Assembly: GCA_900754275.1 (NCBI GenBank)
Contig: CAAECF010000076.1
Span: forward strand, 1-10,503
Direction of reading: 5' to 3'
Length of the DNA stretch: 10,503 nt
Source: an uncultured Collinsella sp.
Lineage (GTDB): Bacteria; Actinomycetota; Coriobacteriia; Coriobacteriales; Coriobacteriaceae
Below are positions 1 to 6,503 of the stretch, one piece after another. The translations under genes and the position numbers were made by a program. The notes below the pieces were generated by a model. The model saw only the letters and a program-made list of their open reading frames with translations. It ran no database searches and was not told the DNA's origin. Each line of letters starts with the position of its first letter. Positions within the stretch are counted from its first letter, which is position 1.

Positions 1-375
1 ACGCTGTTGGTGCGCAATGAGCTCTTCCGCCGCGTGACCCTTGCCGCCCGCGAGCACGTTCGCGACCTGGGCGAGCTCGACGACGACTGGGGCATGAGCG
101 AGATCCGCTGGCAAAAGGCGCTCGATGCCTACCACGAACAGCACGAGGAAATCCTCACCGACGGAGATGCCCGCAGCGCCGCGATGTTTTCCATCGATGA
201 GTCCGAGGAGAAGACCGCGCACGTATGGCACGTGCACCAGATCTTTGCCGACGAGAACGGCGACCACGACTTTGGCATCATGGGCGATGTCGATCTGGAC
301 GCCACGCAAGACGGTGGCGAGGTTATCTTCAAAAACTACCGCGTCGGCTTTATCGAGGACCTGCTAGAGGACTAG
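1..375 (+). CDS. DUF3516-type DEAD/DEAH-box helicase, C-terminal fragment
   Basis: This is the last 124 codons of a gene that begins before the window; the reading frame is open from base 1 and stops at TAG 373-375. The visible part has no helicase motifs. It matches what I know of the C-terminal DUF3516 domain of large actinobacterial superfamily 2 helicases: an RNELFRR segment, a GELDDDWG...W..ALDAY stretch, a DGDARSAAMF segment, then a W.V.QIF.D..GDHDFGI..DVDLDAT pattern typical of the family's last strands. The family is thought to act on nucleic acid in the cytoplasm, but its exact substrate is not established. The gene converges on the DUF2130 gene and ends 20 bases before a strong hairpin terminator. 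The helicase part is inferred from the family only. Confidence 0.82.
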   Translation, partial: TLLVRNELFRRVTLAAREHVRDLGELDDDWGMSEIRWQKALDAYHEQHEEILTDGDARSAAMFSIDESEEKTAHVWHVHQIFADENGDHDFGIMGDVDLDATQDGGEVIFKNYRVGFIEDLLED

Positions 376-395
376 CCGAACATACTGGAACGAAA

Positions 396-432
396 CGGGG
401 CCGTTGGCAATATCGCCAGCGGCCCCGCTTTT
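396..432 (+). terminator. Intrinsic terminator of the helicase gene, probably bidirectional
   Basis: An 8-bp perfect GC stem (CGGGGCCG 396-403 with CGGCCCCG 420-427) continues inward as TTGGC 404-408 with GCCAG 415-419 (one T-G pair), leaving a 6-base loop, and is followed by C then TTTT 429-432. It lies between two convergent genes. On the minus strand it is followed only by TTTCG, so it may also stop transcription from the DUF2130 side, less efficiently. Confidence 0.85.
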
Positions 433-449
433 GCACTATACGCTATGCC

Positions 450-2207
450 CTACTCGGCGTCCTCGACCTCATACGAATCCGCCTCGGCGGGCTCATCGTT
501 TGTCTCTGTCGCAGCCCCGCGCGCCTCGTCAAACGCGGCCTTCATGGTCTTGTTGCCCCACGTGAGCTTGCGAATGGTAAGATCGTCGGCCTTCTTGTTG
601 GCTAGGCGCAGGTTGTTCTCGGAGGACAGCAACGCCTCCTTGGTTTTCTGCAGATGGCTAATCGTCTTGTCGATCTCATCGATCGCCGTTTGGAACTTGC
701 GGCTCGCGATCTCGTAGTTGCGACCGAAATCATTCTTGAACTTTTCCATCTTGGCTTCGAAGTTCGTGACGTCGATATTCTGCTGTTTGTACTCCGCCAG
801 TTCCTGCTTATAGCGCAGCGAACCCATGGCGGCGTTGCGAAGAAGCGTAATCATGGGAATGAAAAACTGCGGGCGAATCACGTACATCTTCTCGTAGCGA
901 TAGCTCACGTCGACTATCCCTGCGTTATAGAGCTCGCTCTCGGGCTCGAGCAGCGTGCAGAGCACCGCGTACTCACAGCCTTTTTGGCGGCGATCGTGGT
1001 CGAGTTTCTTAAAGAAGTCCTCGTTTTTATGCTTGGTCGTGGTCTCGTCGTTCTCGTTTTTCATCTCGAACATAATCGAAATGACCTCGTTACCGCTTGC
1101 ATCGCACTCGCGGAAGATAAAGTCGCCCTTGGTACCCTCGGACGCATCGTTATCTTTCTCGAAGTACGCGTTGGGAAACGCCGTCATGCGCAGACGGTTG
1201 AACTCGGTCTCGCAGTGCTGCTCGAGCGACTCGCCCACCATCTTGGTGGACAGGCGGACCTTCATGTCCTTAAGGCGCTCAATCTCTTCATCCTTGTAGC
1301 GAATCAGGTCATCGCTCGCGCGCTTGGCCTGCGCGAGCTCGAGCTCGTGTGCCGCCTTGGCTTGCTCCTCGCGAGAATCGCGCACCGCCAGCTCGCTCGT
1401 CAGCTTGGCACGTGCCTCATCGCGCTCTCGCTCCGCCGCGGCGACCGCCTCTGACAGGTTCATTTTTGCCATCAGTTCCTGCTCACGCAGCTGGGCACGC
1501 AGGCCCTCGGCCTCTTGCTCGGACTGAGCCTTTGCGGCGGAAAACTTCTCTTGCACCTTCGCGCGATAGTCAGTAAGCGCGCGCTCGGCCTCGCTGCGAG
1601 CGGCATCGAGCTCACGCTGCGACTCTGCCGCGGCAGCGGCAAGCGCCATCTCCTGGGCCTTGTCCGCCGCGGCGAGCCTGGCCTGCAGCTCGGCAATCTG
1701 AGCGTCGCGCGCGGACAGGTCGTTTTGAGCAGCATTGCGCGCCGCCGCCTCGGCAAGCCTGGCTTCATCATCTTTGCGCCCCAACTGCGCACGCAAATTG
1801 TCGATTTCGCGCTGAAGCTCGGCGTTTTCCTTTTGAGCATCGGCGCGGGCCTCAACCGCCGCACGCTGGCTTGCACTCTCGCGCTCTGCGGCAGCGCCCT
1901 CGAGCTTGGCGCGCAGCTCGGCAAGCTCGGCATCGCGCTTGGCGACTTCTTGTGCCAGCTGCTGAGCTGCAGCGTTCTTCTGCTCGACAAGCTGGGCGTT
2001 GCGCTGAGACTCTGCCTTTTGCAAGGCAGCCGTCGAACGCGAGCGCTCAAGCTCCAGCGCTTGCTCGCCCTCGCGCTGGACTGCCTTCACACGCTCATCC
2101 AGGTCGCGCGAAAACTCAGCATCGCGCACTTGTTTGACGATATCCGCATAGCCGGACGCATCGACCTTAAAAACTTCGCCGCAATGCGGGCACTTGATCT
2201 CGTTCAT
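450..2207 (-). CDS. DUF2130 coiled-coil protein with a predicted PD-(D/E)XK-like domain
   Basis: A 585-residue cytoplasmic protein. Residues 4-12 hold a single zinc-knuckle-like CPHC (C6, C9) with no second pair. About residues 25-320 form a long coiled coil rich in Ala, Glu, Arg and Gln. Residues about 320-465 carry the DUF2130 core: a GESLEQHCE helix (E325, E328), KGDFIF with D362, then FEMKNEN with E381 and K383, KNEDFFKKLDHDRRQKGCEYAVL, and an IRPQFFIPMI segment. The order helix-E, D, ExK resembles the PD-(D/E)XK nuclease fold, as in the coiled-coil protein RmuC; this resemblance is my inference. A second helical stretch (465-545) and an acidic tail end the protein. The start has GAGGAG (about 2211-2218) ahead of ATG. 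Its role is unknown. The Ala-rich coiled coil creates long spurious frames on both strands. Confidence 0.88.
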   Translation of the reverse strand: MNEIKCPHCGEVFKVDASGYADIVKQVRDAEFSRDLDERVKAVQREGEQALELERSRSTAALQKAESQRNAQLVEQKNAAAQQLAQEVAKRDAELAELRAKLEGAAAERESASQRAAVEARADAQKENAELQREIDNLRAQLGRKDDEARLAEAAARNAAQNDLSARDAQIAELQARLAAADKAQEMALAAAAAESQRELDAARSEAERALTDYRAKVQEKFSAAKAQSEQEAEGLRAQLREQELMAKMNLSEAVAAAERERDEARAKLTSELAVRDSREEQAKAAHELELAQAKRASDDLIRYKDEEIERLKDMKVRLSTKMVGESLEQHCETEFNRLRMTAFPNAYFEKDNDASEGTKGDFIFRECDASGNEVISIMFEMKNENDETTTKHKNEDFFKKLDHDRRQKGCEYAVLCTLLEPESELYNAGIVDVSYRYEKMYVIRPQFFIPMITLLRNAAMGSLRYKQELAEYKQQNIDVTNFEAKMEKFKNDFGRNYEIASRKFQTAIDEIDKTISHLQKTKEALLSSENNLRLANKKADDLTIRKLTWGNKTMKAAFDEARGAATETNDEPAEADSYEVEDAE

Positions 2208-2265
2208 AGCAGCTCCTCGATGGACGCAAATTTCAACCGCCTACACTCTACCGCGCCGCACGGAC

Positions 2266-2300
2266 AAAAAAGGCGCCGCCGCCATAATGGCAATGGCGCC
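2266..2300 (-). terminator. Intrinsic terminator after chbG
   Basis: Read on minus, GGCGCC (2300-2295) pairs with GGCGCC (2277-2272); inside it GCCAT and ATGGC (2281-2291) can also pair across a 3-base internal loop. The stem is followed at once by six T residues (2271-2266). It lies between the chbG stop and the DUF2130 start, so it should close the licT-EIIBC-chbG transcript and insulate the DUF2130 gene. Confidence 0.8.
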
Positions 2301-2305
2301 AGAAC

Positions 2306-2336
2306 CATCACAAAGGCGACTGTCCCCTTTGTGGTG
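2306..2336. repeat. Imperfect palindrome just downstream of chbG
   Basis: CACAAAGG (2309-2316) and CCTTTGTG (2326-2333) are perfectly complementary across a 9-base loop, and the stem extends to 11 bp with one T-G pair. No T-run follows on either strand, and a separate true terminator lies next to it, so this looks like a stand-alone palindromic element or an mRNA 3'-end stabiliser. The loop-side sequence TGTCCCCTTT (2321-2330) has an inverted, near-identical copy AAAGGGACA at 3130-3138 on the other side of chbG. Confidence 0.5.
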
Positions 2337-2346
2337 ACTTGGGTCC

Positions 2347-3111
2347 TTACAGGTCGCGGTAGTCGATCAGGCGAAGATCGGATTGAGACTCGAGCCAAGC
2401 GCGAAGCTCGGGGTCGATCAGTGCATCGACTTCCTTGGTACGATCGGTCGTGAGCGAGCTGTTCTCCAGGATAAAACGATCGAGATAACCCGGATGGCAC
2501 ACAAAGACGACCGTCTCGCCGTCCACCATCCCGCGAACCGTCTGCATGATTGCCTCTTTGGGCTCGTAGCCCGGCTCCATCGAGCGCATCACCATGCGCA
2601 GATCAGTATCTCCGCAATGCACCACAGCCGCGGGGTCGAAGCTCGCCTTTTGCTCCTTAAGGCCCAGCTCCTGAGCAACCGCCGAGATCGCTCGGTTAAG
2701 GTTTTTGCTCATGACGGCATGGGCCTCAAAGTAATCGGGCTCGCGGCCCACGATCTCGACAAAGCGGTCATGCTGCGCGCGGATCTCGATGCAGGCCTCG
2801 TCGAAGTCTATCAACTCCTCGCCGCGCTTAAAATGATCGCGGAAGGTACGGCTGCTATGGAACTCATCATTCTCGTTGAGCATGCTCGGAATGAGCGCCG
2901 GGTCGGCACACGGCTTGCCCAGGCACACGTTGGTATGCTGACCCACCGCAATGCCGGCATCCGCCACGAGCGACCAGCCACGCTCGGCCTCGGGCATATT
3001 GGGCATAAGTCCCGCCGAGCGCACCAGGCCCTCATTGATACTGCGGGCAATCCCCAGGTTAACGGCATACGAATAACCGATATCATCGGCACGAATGAGC
3101 AATTGCTTCAT
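2347..3111 (-). CDS. chbG: ChbG/YdjC-family carbohydrate deacetylase
   Basis: A 254-residue cytoplasmic enzyme of the YdjC/ChbG family, which hydrolyses the acetyl group of N-acetylated oligosaccharides such as chitobiose 6-phosphate with a metal-bound water. The family's metal ligands are visible: RADD (D9/D10) near the N terminus, H59 in VGQHTN and H131 in YFEAHAV; a CHPGY motif (H206) sits near the C terminus. Length is normal for the family. I place the start at the ATG ending at 3111, which has GGGGGT five bases upstream and gives the usual MKQLLIRADD beginning; an ATG four codons earlier (3123) lacks a ribosome site. It follows the EIIBC gene by 77 bases in the same direction, so it probably acts on the phosphosugar that the transporter delivers. 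The substrate itself is inferred. Confidence 0.9.
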   Translation of the reverse strand: MKQLLIRADDIGYSYAVNLGIARSINEGLVRSAGLMPNMPEAERGWSLVADAGIAVGQHTNVCLGKPCADPALIPSMLNENDEFHSSRTFRDHFKRGEELIDFDEACIEIRAQHDRFVEIVGREPDYFEAHAVMSKNLNRAISAVAQELGLKEQKASFDPAAVVHCGDTDLRMVMRSMEPGYEPKEAIMQTVRGMVDGETVVFVCHPGYLDRFILENSSLTTDRTKEVDALIDPELRAWLESQSDLRLIDYRDL

Positions 3112-3132
3112 ATTGACCCCCATCTACGGAAA

Positions 3133-3161
3133 GGGACACTTGAAGCGCAGCCAAGTGCCCC
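3133..3161 (-). other. Intercistronic hairpin between EIIBC and chbG
   Basis: CACTTG (3137-3142) pairs with CAAGTG (3152-3157), extended by GGG 3133-3135 with CCC 3158-3160 across one bulged A. On minus the stem is followed by TTTCC only, so termination would be weak. A hairpin here could reduce chbG expression relative to EIIBC or protect the EIIBC message. That role is inferred. Confidence 0.5.
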
Positions 3162-3188
3162 AGATAATTGTCCTACCGAACGGATGCT

Positions 3189-4637
3189 TTAGGCTTTGGC
3201 GGCAGCAGCGTCTTCGTCGAGCTGCTCCTTGGTAAAGCCAAAGAAGTAGGCGATGGCAGCGGCGGCAACAAATGCAGTGCCCGATGCAACGCAGCCCCAT
3301 ACGAGATTAGCAGTTCCGCCTGCAACATAACCTGTAATACCAAGGATATTAGTTGCGCCCAAAACATACGTGGTCACATTAGTGAGAGCCGCGATCAGGC
3401 CGCCGATAGCGCCGCCCGCGACCATGGCACCCAGGCAGCGAGTATACTTAAAGCCGCAGCCATACAGCGCGGGCTCCGTCACGCCACCGACAATGCCGGA
3501 GAGCGAGAAACCAAGCATAGCGCCCTTTTCGTCGACCTCCTTAAGGCGCAGGAAGGCACCGAAGGCCATGCCCCACGTGGCGAACTGAGCGATAGCACCC
3601 GCGACCATAACGCAGGAGTCAGACCCTGAGGTGAGCACCTGCACAATGCCGAGGGCAATCAGAACCTGGTGCATACCGGTCATAACCAGGAACTCCCAAA
3701 GCGCGGCAATGGCGACGAGGGAGAGGATTGTGACGATGCCGCCAGCGTTTCCGAGGCCGAACATAAAGTTGCCGACCAGGTCGCCCAGAATGGAACCAAT
3801 CGGAGCTAGGGCGCACAGGGAAACGGGGGTCATCACAGCCATGGTGCACACGGGCACAAACACCGTGGAGAGCATGTCGGGGATGATCTTCTTCATGAAC
3901 TTCTCGACGACCATCAGCACCGGCATAGACAGCAGCATGGGGAGCACGGTCGCAGAATAGTTGTTCAGCTGAGCCGGGAGCACGCCGTAAACCATCGTGG
4001 TCGTAGCACCAGAATCCGCAGCGGCGTTGACCAACGTCATGAACTCGGGGGCAATGAGCACGCCGCCGAGCATCATGCCGAGCGGCTGGCTGCAGCCGAG
4101 CTGCTTTGCGGCAGCCCAACCCAGATAGACAGGGAGGAAATAATAGCCGGCGTTGTAAATCCAGTTGTAGAAGAAGTTGTAGATGTCAGAATCGGCAGAC
4201 CAGATACCGAGCATGCCGTCGCCGCAAAGTACGGCAAGTGTGCGGAACATGGCGGCGCCCATGATAATGGGGATCGTCATGCACATTGTCTTGGACAGGT
4301 AGTTAAGGGCCTTCTTGCCCGCAGTCTTGACCGTCAGTGGCTCCTTGGTGCCGTCATCGAGGTTCTCGTCAATGGAGCCTTCGCCCTTGACGCCCAGCGC
4401 AATGGCGGCGTCATAGACCTTCGGCACGTTCTGGCCAATGATGACCTGATACTGGCCGCCAGACCACTGTGCGCCCAGCACACCCTTGATCTTCTTAACT
4501 TCATTATCATTGGGAATGGACTGATCTTTGAGGTTCAGACGCAAGCGGGTCATGCAGTGCGTCGCGTTCGTCACATTGGAGGCGCCGCCGACGGCAGCGA
4601 GCACGTCCTCGGCAATCTTCTTGTTATCGACAGCCAT
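3189..4637 (-). CDS. PTS glucose/beta-glucoside-family transporter, EIIBC
   Basis: A 482-residue membrane transporter that imports and phosphorylates a sugar. The EIIB domain (about 1-85) has the phosphorylated cysteine C28 in ATHCMTRLRL, a signature of the glucose/beta-glucoside/sucrose superfamily. The EIIC domain (about 105-470) has many hydrophobic segments, GMHQ (H323) and GVTEP (385-389, the family's GITE-like motif). There is no C-terminal EIIA domain, unlike full-length BglF, so a separate EIIA must donate phosphate. The start is the ATG ending at 4637, with AAGGGA (4644-4649) in good position; a TTG seven codons upstream is less likely. The gene lies behind a RAT/terminator attenuator and ahead of chbG. 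That context favours an amino-sugar or beta-linked disaccharide, but sequence alone does not settle the substrate. Confidence 0.92.
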   Translation of the reverse strand: MAVDNKKIAEDVLAAVGGASNVTNATHCMTRLRLNLKDQSIPNDNEVKKIKGVLGAQWSGGQYQVIIGQNVPKVYDAAIALGVKGEGSIDENLDDGTKEPLTVKTAGKKALNYLSKTMCMTIPIIMGAAMFRTLAVLCGDGMLGIWSADSDIYNFFYNWIYNAGYYFLPVYLGWAAAKQLGCSQPLGMMLGGVLIAPEFMTLVNAAADSGATTTMVYGVLPAQLNNYSATVLPMLLSMPVLMVVEKFMKKIIPDMLSTVFVPVCTMAVMTPVSLCALAPIGSILGDLVGNFMFGLGNAGGIVTILSLVAIAALWEFLVMTGMHQVLIALGIVQVLTSGSDSCVMVAGAIAQFATWGMAFGAFLRLKEVDEKGAMLGFSLSGIVGGVTEPALYGCGFKYTRCLGAMVAGGAIGGLIAALTNVTTYVLGATNILGITGYVAGGTANLVWGCVASGTAFVAAAAIAYFFGFTKEQLDEDAAAAKA

Positions 4638-4775
4638 GTCGAATCCCTTCTCTTCCAACTAAAGGCCGTGGGACTTCACGGCACCAAGACGCACGATTCC
4701 GCTCGCGCCTGCGCAGCGCGCGATACCAGTTGGCAAGAGATTGATTTGCATGTGATTCCCGGGTGGATCGACATG

Positions 4776-4847
4776 AAAAAAGCCCCGCGCACAACCGACA
4801 GAGACCCAATTATGGTCTTGGCAGAATCGGTAGTGCCTCTCGGAGCT
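4776..4847 (-). terminator. Leader terminator (attenuator) before the EIIBC gene
   Basis: On minus, AGCTCCG (4847-4841) pairs with CGGGGCT (4787-4781, one T-G pair); above it GCAC pairs with GTGC and ACCGA with TCGGT, around a T-T mismatch, and AGACC can pair with GGTCT near the top. Six T residues (4781-4776) follow directly. The 5' arm (4847-4829) is also the 3' half of the RAT element, so the two structures exclude each other. It ends about 140 bases before the EIIBC start. Confidence 0.8.
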
Positions 4848-4865
4848 GCGCCGTGAGTAACACCC
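4829..4865 (-). promoter_or_regulatory. RAT-like ribonucleic antiterminator bound by LicT
   Basis: The minus strand reads GGGTGTTACT at 4865-4856 and AGGCACTACC at 4838-4829. These correspond to the GGATTGTTACT and AGGCAAAACC flanks of known LicT/BglG targets. Between them CTC-A-CGG pairs with CCG-A-GAG around a 7-base loop. The element is 37 bases, longer than the usual 29-30 because of a taller upper stem. It lies directly after licT and overlaps the leader terminator. A TATACT (4882-4877) just upstream could be a -10 element, but no good -35 accompanies it, so the promoter is uncertain. Confidence 0.75.
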
Positions 4866-4912
4866 AACACACGGCGAGTATATGCGGCAGATGCGTTCGT
4901 TGCGGCTCAGAT

Positions 4913-4949
4913 TACCGACGAACGGTAGCAAACGACCCGCGAACGGTCG
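4913..4949 (-). other. Two small tandem hairpins after licT
   Basis: On minus, CGACC (4949-4945) pairs with GGTCG (4937-4933), followed by TTT, and TACCG (4927-4923) pairs with CGGTA (4917-4913). Both have 5-bp stems and share the sequence ACCGTTCG. They fill the gap between the licT stop and the RAT element. The first might be a weak licT terminator; no stronger role is evident. Confidence 0.35.
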
Positions 4950-4977
4950 CCATGACGGAAAGGAAATACCAGAGAGC

Positions 4978-5814
4978 CTATTTATCCGAGTGGACAGAAG
5001 CCACGCGATTCACATGCATGATCAGATAGACGAGCTCCTCTTGGGCCAATGGCTCGCCAAAGGTCTCTTGAATCAGATCGTCGACACGGTGAGCGCAACG
5101 CGATGCCGCCGGATACTGCTCCACGAGCACGTCGTAAAGACCGGAGTTCTCGGTATCGATCGGCTCTTTCTTTGCCACGCGGTCGAGCAGATAGCGCACA
5201 TGAGTGGCAAAGCGGGCAAAGGCGAACGACGAGCGATCGACCGTCACACCCAACTCTTCTTGAATAATCGCGACCGTCATATCGAGCAGTCGCTCCTCGT
5301 GCTGCTCGGCAAGCACGCGCCGCTCGCTCGGCTTAACCGATGCGTTGACAATCGACATGGCAATGCCCGCGGCCTCGCTTCGGGGCATACGCACACGGAA
5401 GCTTTTCTGGATGCCGCGAACAGCCAGCTCGCCCAAGCGGTATTCGATGGGATGCAGCTGCTCCAGATCGCGCTCGAGCGGCAACGACACCACCATGTGT
5501 TCGCGGGCGCGCTTAATGGCAAACTGGATATGGTCCGCCAGTGTAATGGGGAGGTTAGGGCTCAATTCGTACGAAAGCTGTCCGGTTGCGATATCAGCCA
5601 GCTGAGCAGAAAACTCCAGCACCTCGGGGTCGACCTCATCAATAAACGCCAGGTACTTTGAATCAATGCCGTAAAAGGTACGCGTGATGACATCCAGGTC
5701 GACCTCATGCGGCATATCGCCAAAGCCGATACCGCGACCCAGCGCGATAAGCTGACGCCCCGCGCCGTCTTCGCAGATGGCAGCGTTATGGTTAATGCGC
5801 TGGATAGCCCTCAT
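4978..5814 (-). CDS. licT: LicT/BglG-family transcription antiterminator
   Basis: A 278-residue RNA-binding regulator. Residues 1-56 form the RNA-binding CAT domain (MRAIQRINHNAA, then GRGIGFG). PRD1 (about 65-170) contains H95 in ADHIQFAIKR; PRD2 (about 172-278) contains H205 in ATHVRYLL and H267 in LIMHVNRV. In B. subtilis LicT the four phosphorylated histidines are H100, H159, H207 and H269. Here the second PRD1 position is S154 (AMSIVNAS), with exactly the same 59-residue spacing from the first. Phosphorylation by the PTS normally inhibits through PRD1 and activates through PRD2. The start is the ATG ending at 5814, with AGGAG about ten bases upstream; it gives the canonical N terminus. 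Its obvious target is the RAT/terminator immediately downstream. The gene name reflects family, not proven substrate. Confidence 0.9.
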   Translation of the reverse strand: MRAIQRINHNAAICEDGAGRQLIALGRGIGFGDMPHEVDLDVITRTFYGIDSKYLAFIDEVDPEVLEFSAQLADIATGQLSYELSPNLPITLADHIQFAIKRAREHMVVSLPLERDLEQLHPIEYRLGELAVRGIQKSFRVRMPRSEAAGIAMSIVNASVKPSERRVLAEQHEERLLDMTVAIIQEELGVTVDRSSFAFARFATHVRYLLDRVAKKEPIDTENSGLYDVLVEQYPAASRCAHRVDDLIQETFGEPLAQEELVYLIMHVNRVASVHSDK

Positions 5815-5834
5815 GGATTCATCGCTCCTACTGA

Positions 5835-5867
5835 AACGCGCCGCACAGACCATCCGCGCGGCGCGTT
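5835..5867 (-). other. 10-bp perfect hairpin upstream of licT
   Basis: AACGCGCCGC (5835-5844) and GCGGCGCGTT (5858-5867) are perfectly complementary around a 13-base loop. On minus the stem is followed by TCAG, giving only a short T-run. It could be a weak terminator of the phosphoesterase gene or a stable structure in the licT 5' untranslated region. It ends 20 bases before the licT ATG. Confidence 0.6.
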
Positions 5868-5868
5868 C

Positions 5869-5898
5869 ATTCTACCTGCACTTACAGCTACAGTCCAA
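5869..5898 (-). promoter_or_regulatory. Possible licT promoter
   Basis: On minus, TAGAAT (5874-5869) resembles a -10 element and TTGGAC (5898-5893) is a poor -35 with an 18-base spacer. It overlaps the end of the phosphoesterase gene, and transcription would start inside the hairpin at 5835-5867. The match is modest. Confidence 0.3.
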
Positions 5899-6433
5899 AG
5901 AAGCCTAGGATTTGGTCACGGCTTACGGGCTTGTAGTTGTTGGCATCGAGGCCAACGTCGTAGCGCAGAACCGGGCGCTCGCGATCGCGGTTGCGCGCGT
6001 TGGTGCGGTCTCCCCTGCTGTGGATATGCCCGTGCAACATGATGGCGCCACGCGCCTTGCCGTTCCAGCTGAGCATGGGGTAATGGCTCATTACCAGGCG
6101 ATGGCCCTTCGCGTAACCGGGGGCGACCTCCAGATAATCGCGCACCTCATCCCAAATGTGCGGCGCGTCTGGATCTTCCCAGTCGCCGTCATGGTTACCG
6201 CGGATGAGCGTTACGTTCTGACATTCGATGCGCTCGCGCAGGCGCACCGCCTCCGCCAGGGGCAAACGATAGGTAAAGTCTCCCAAGATATAGAGGCGGT
6301 CGTCCACAGCCACGCACTCATTGATGGCATCGATGACCTTGCGGTTCATCTCCTCGACCGAATCAAACGGTCGATCCATGTCGTGCAAGATATTCGTATC
6401 GCCCAGGTGCAGGTCGGCGGTAAACCACATCAT
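5888..6433 (-). CDS. Calcineurin-like metallophosphoesterase
   Basis: A 181-residue cytoplasmic phosphoesterase. All blocks of the calcineurin-like fold are present: ADLHLGD (D7, H9), GDF (D52), GNHD (N80, H81), SHYP (H117) and HGHIHS (H134, H136, H138), which together bind two metal ions. Enzymes of this size cleave phosphomonoesters or phosphodiesters; this protein's substrate cannot be read from sequence. I favour the ATG ending at 6433, which has AGGA eight bases upstream and yields MMWFTADLHLGD; the ATG at 6448 has no ribosome site. It runs in the same direction as licT, 73 bases ahead of it, but a hairpin separates them and no functional link is evident. Confidence 0.88.
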   Translation of the reverse strand: MMWFTADLHLGDTNILHDMDRPFDSVEEMNRKVIDAINECVAVDDRLYILGDFTYRLPLAEAVRLRERIECQNVTLIRGNHDGDWEDPDAPHIWDEVRDYLEVAPGYAKGHRLVMSHYPMLSWNGKARGAIMLHGHIHSRGDRTNARNRDRERPVLRYDVGLDANNYKPVSRDQILGFFGL

Positions 6434-6473
6434 CGTCTCTGTCCTCATTTCGCAACGCGTATAAGACCTGTTT

Positions 6474-6503
6474 AGTATACAGACGCGGCGATGAGACAGT
6501 CAC
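6474..6503 (-). promoter_or_regulatory. Possible promoter of the phosphoesterase gene
   Basis: On minus, GTGACT (6503-6498) and TATACT (6479-6474) are separated by 18 bases, with four of six and five of six consensus matches. It overlaps the stop codon of the small charged-protein gene and precedes the phosphoesterase ATG by about 40 bases. Confidence 0.45.

Noticed and set aside
654..1454. Long plus-strand open frame (266 codons) inside the DUF2130 gene
   Set aside because: It is the antisense of a GC-rich, Ala/Glu-rich coiled coil; codon bias leaves the opposite frame open. It has no recognisable domain and no ribosome site, whereas the minus frame carries clear family motifs.
1515..2453. 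Plus-strand open frame (312 codons) spanning the DUF2130 N terminus and the intergenic terminator
   Set aside because: Leu/Ala/Arg-rich shadow of the coiled coil that runs through a terminator and into the antisense of chbG.
4877..4882. TATACT as a firm promoter for the EIIBC leader
   Set aside because: No -35-like hexamer lies 16-18 bases upstream, and the start would fall only a few bases before the RAT; kept only as a remark.
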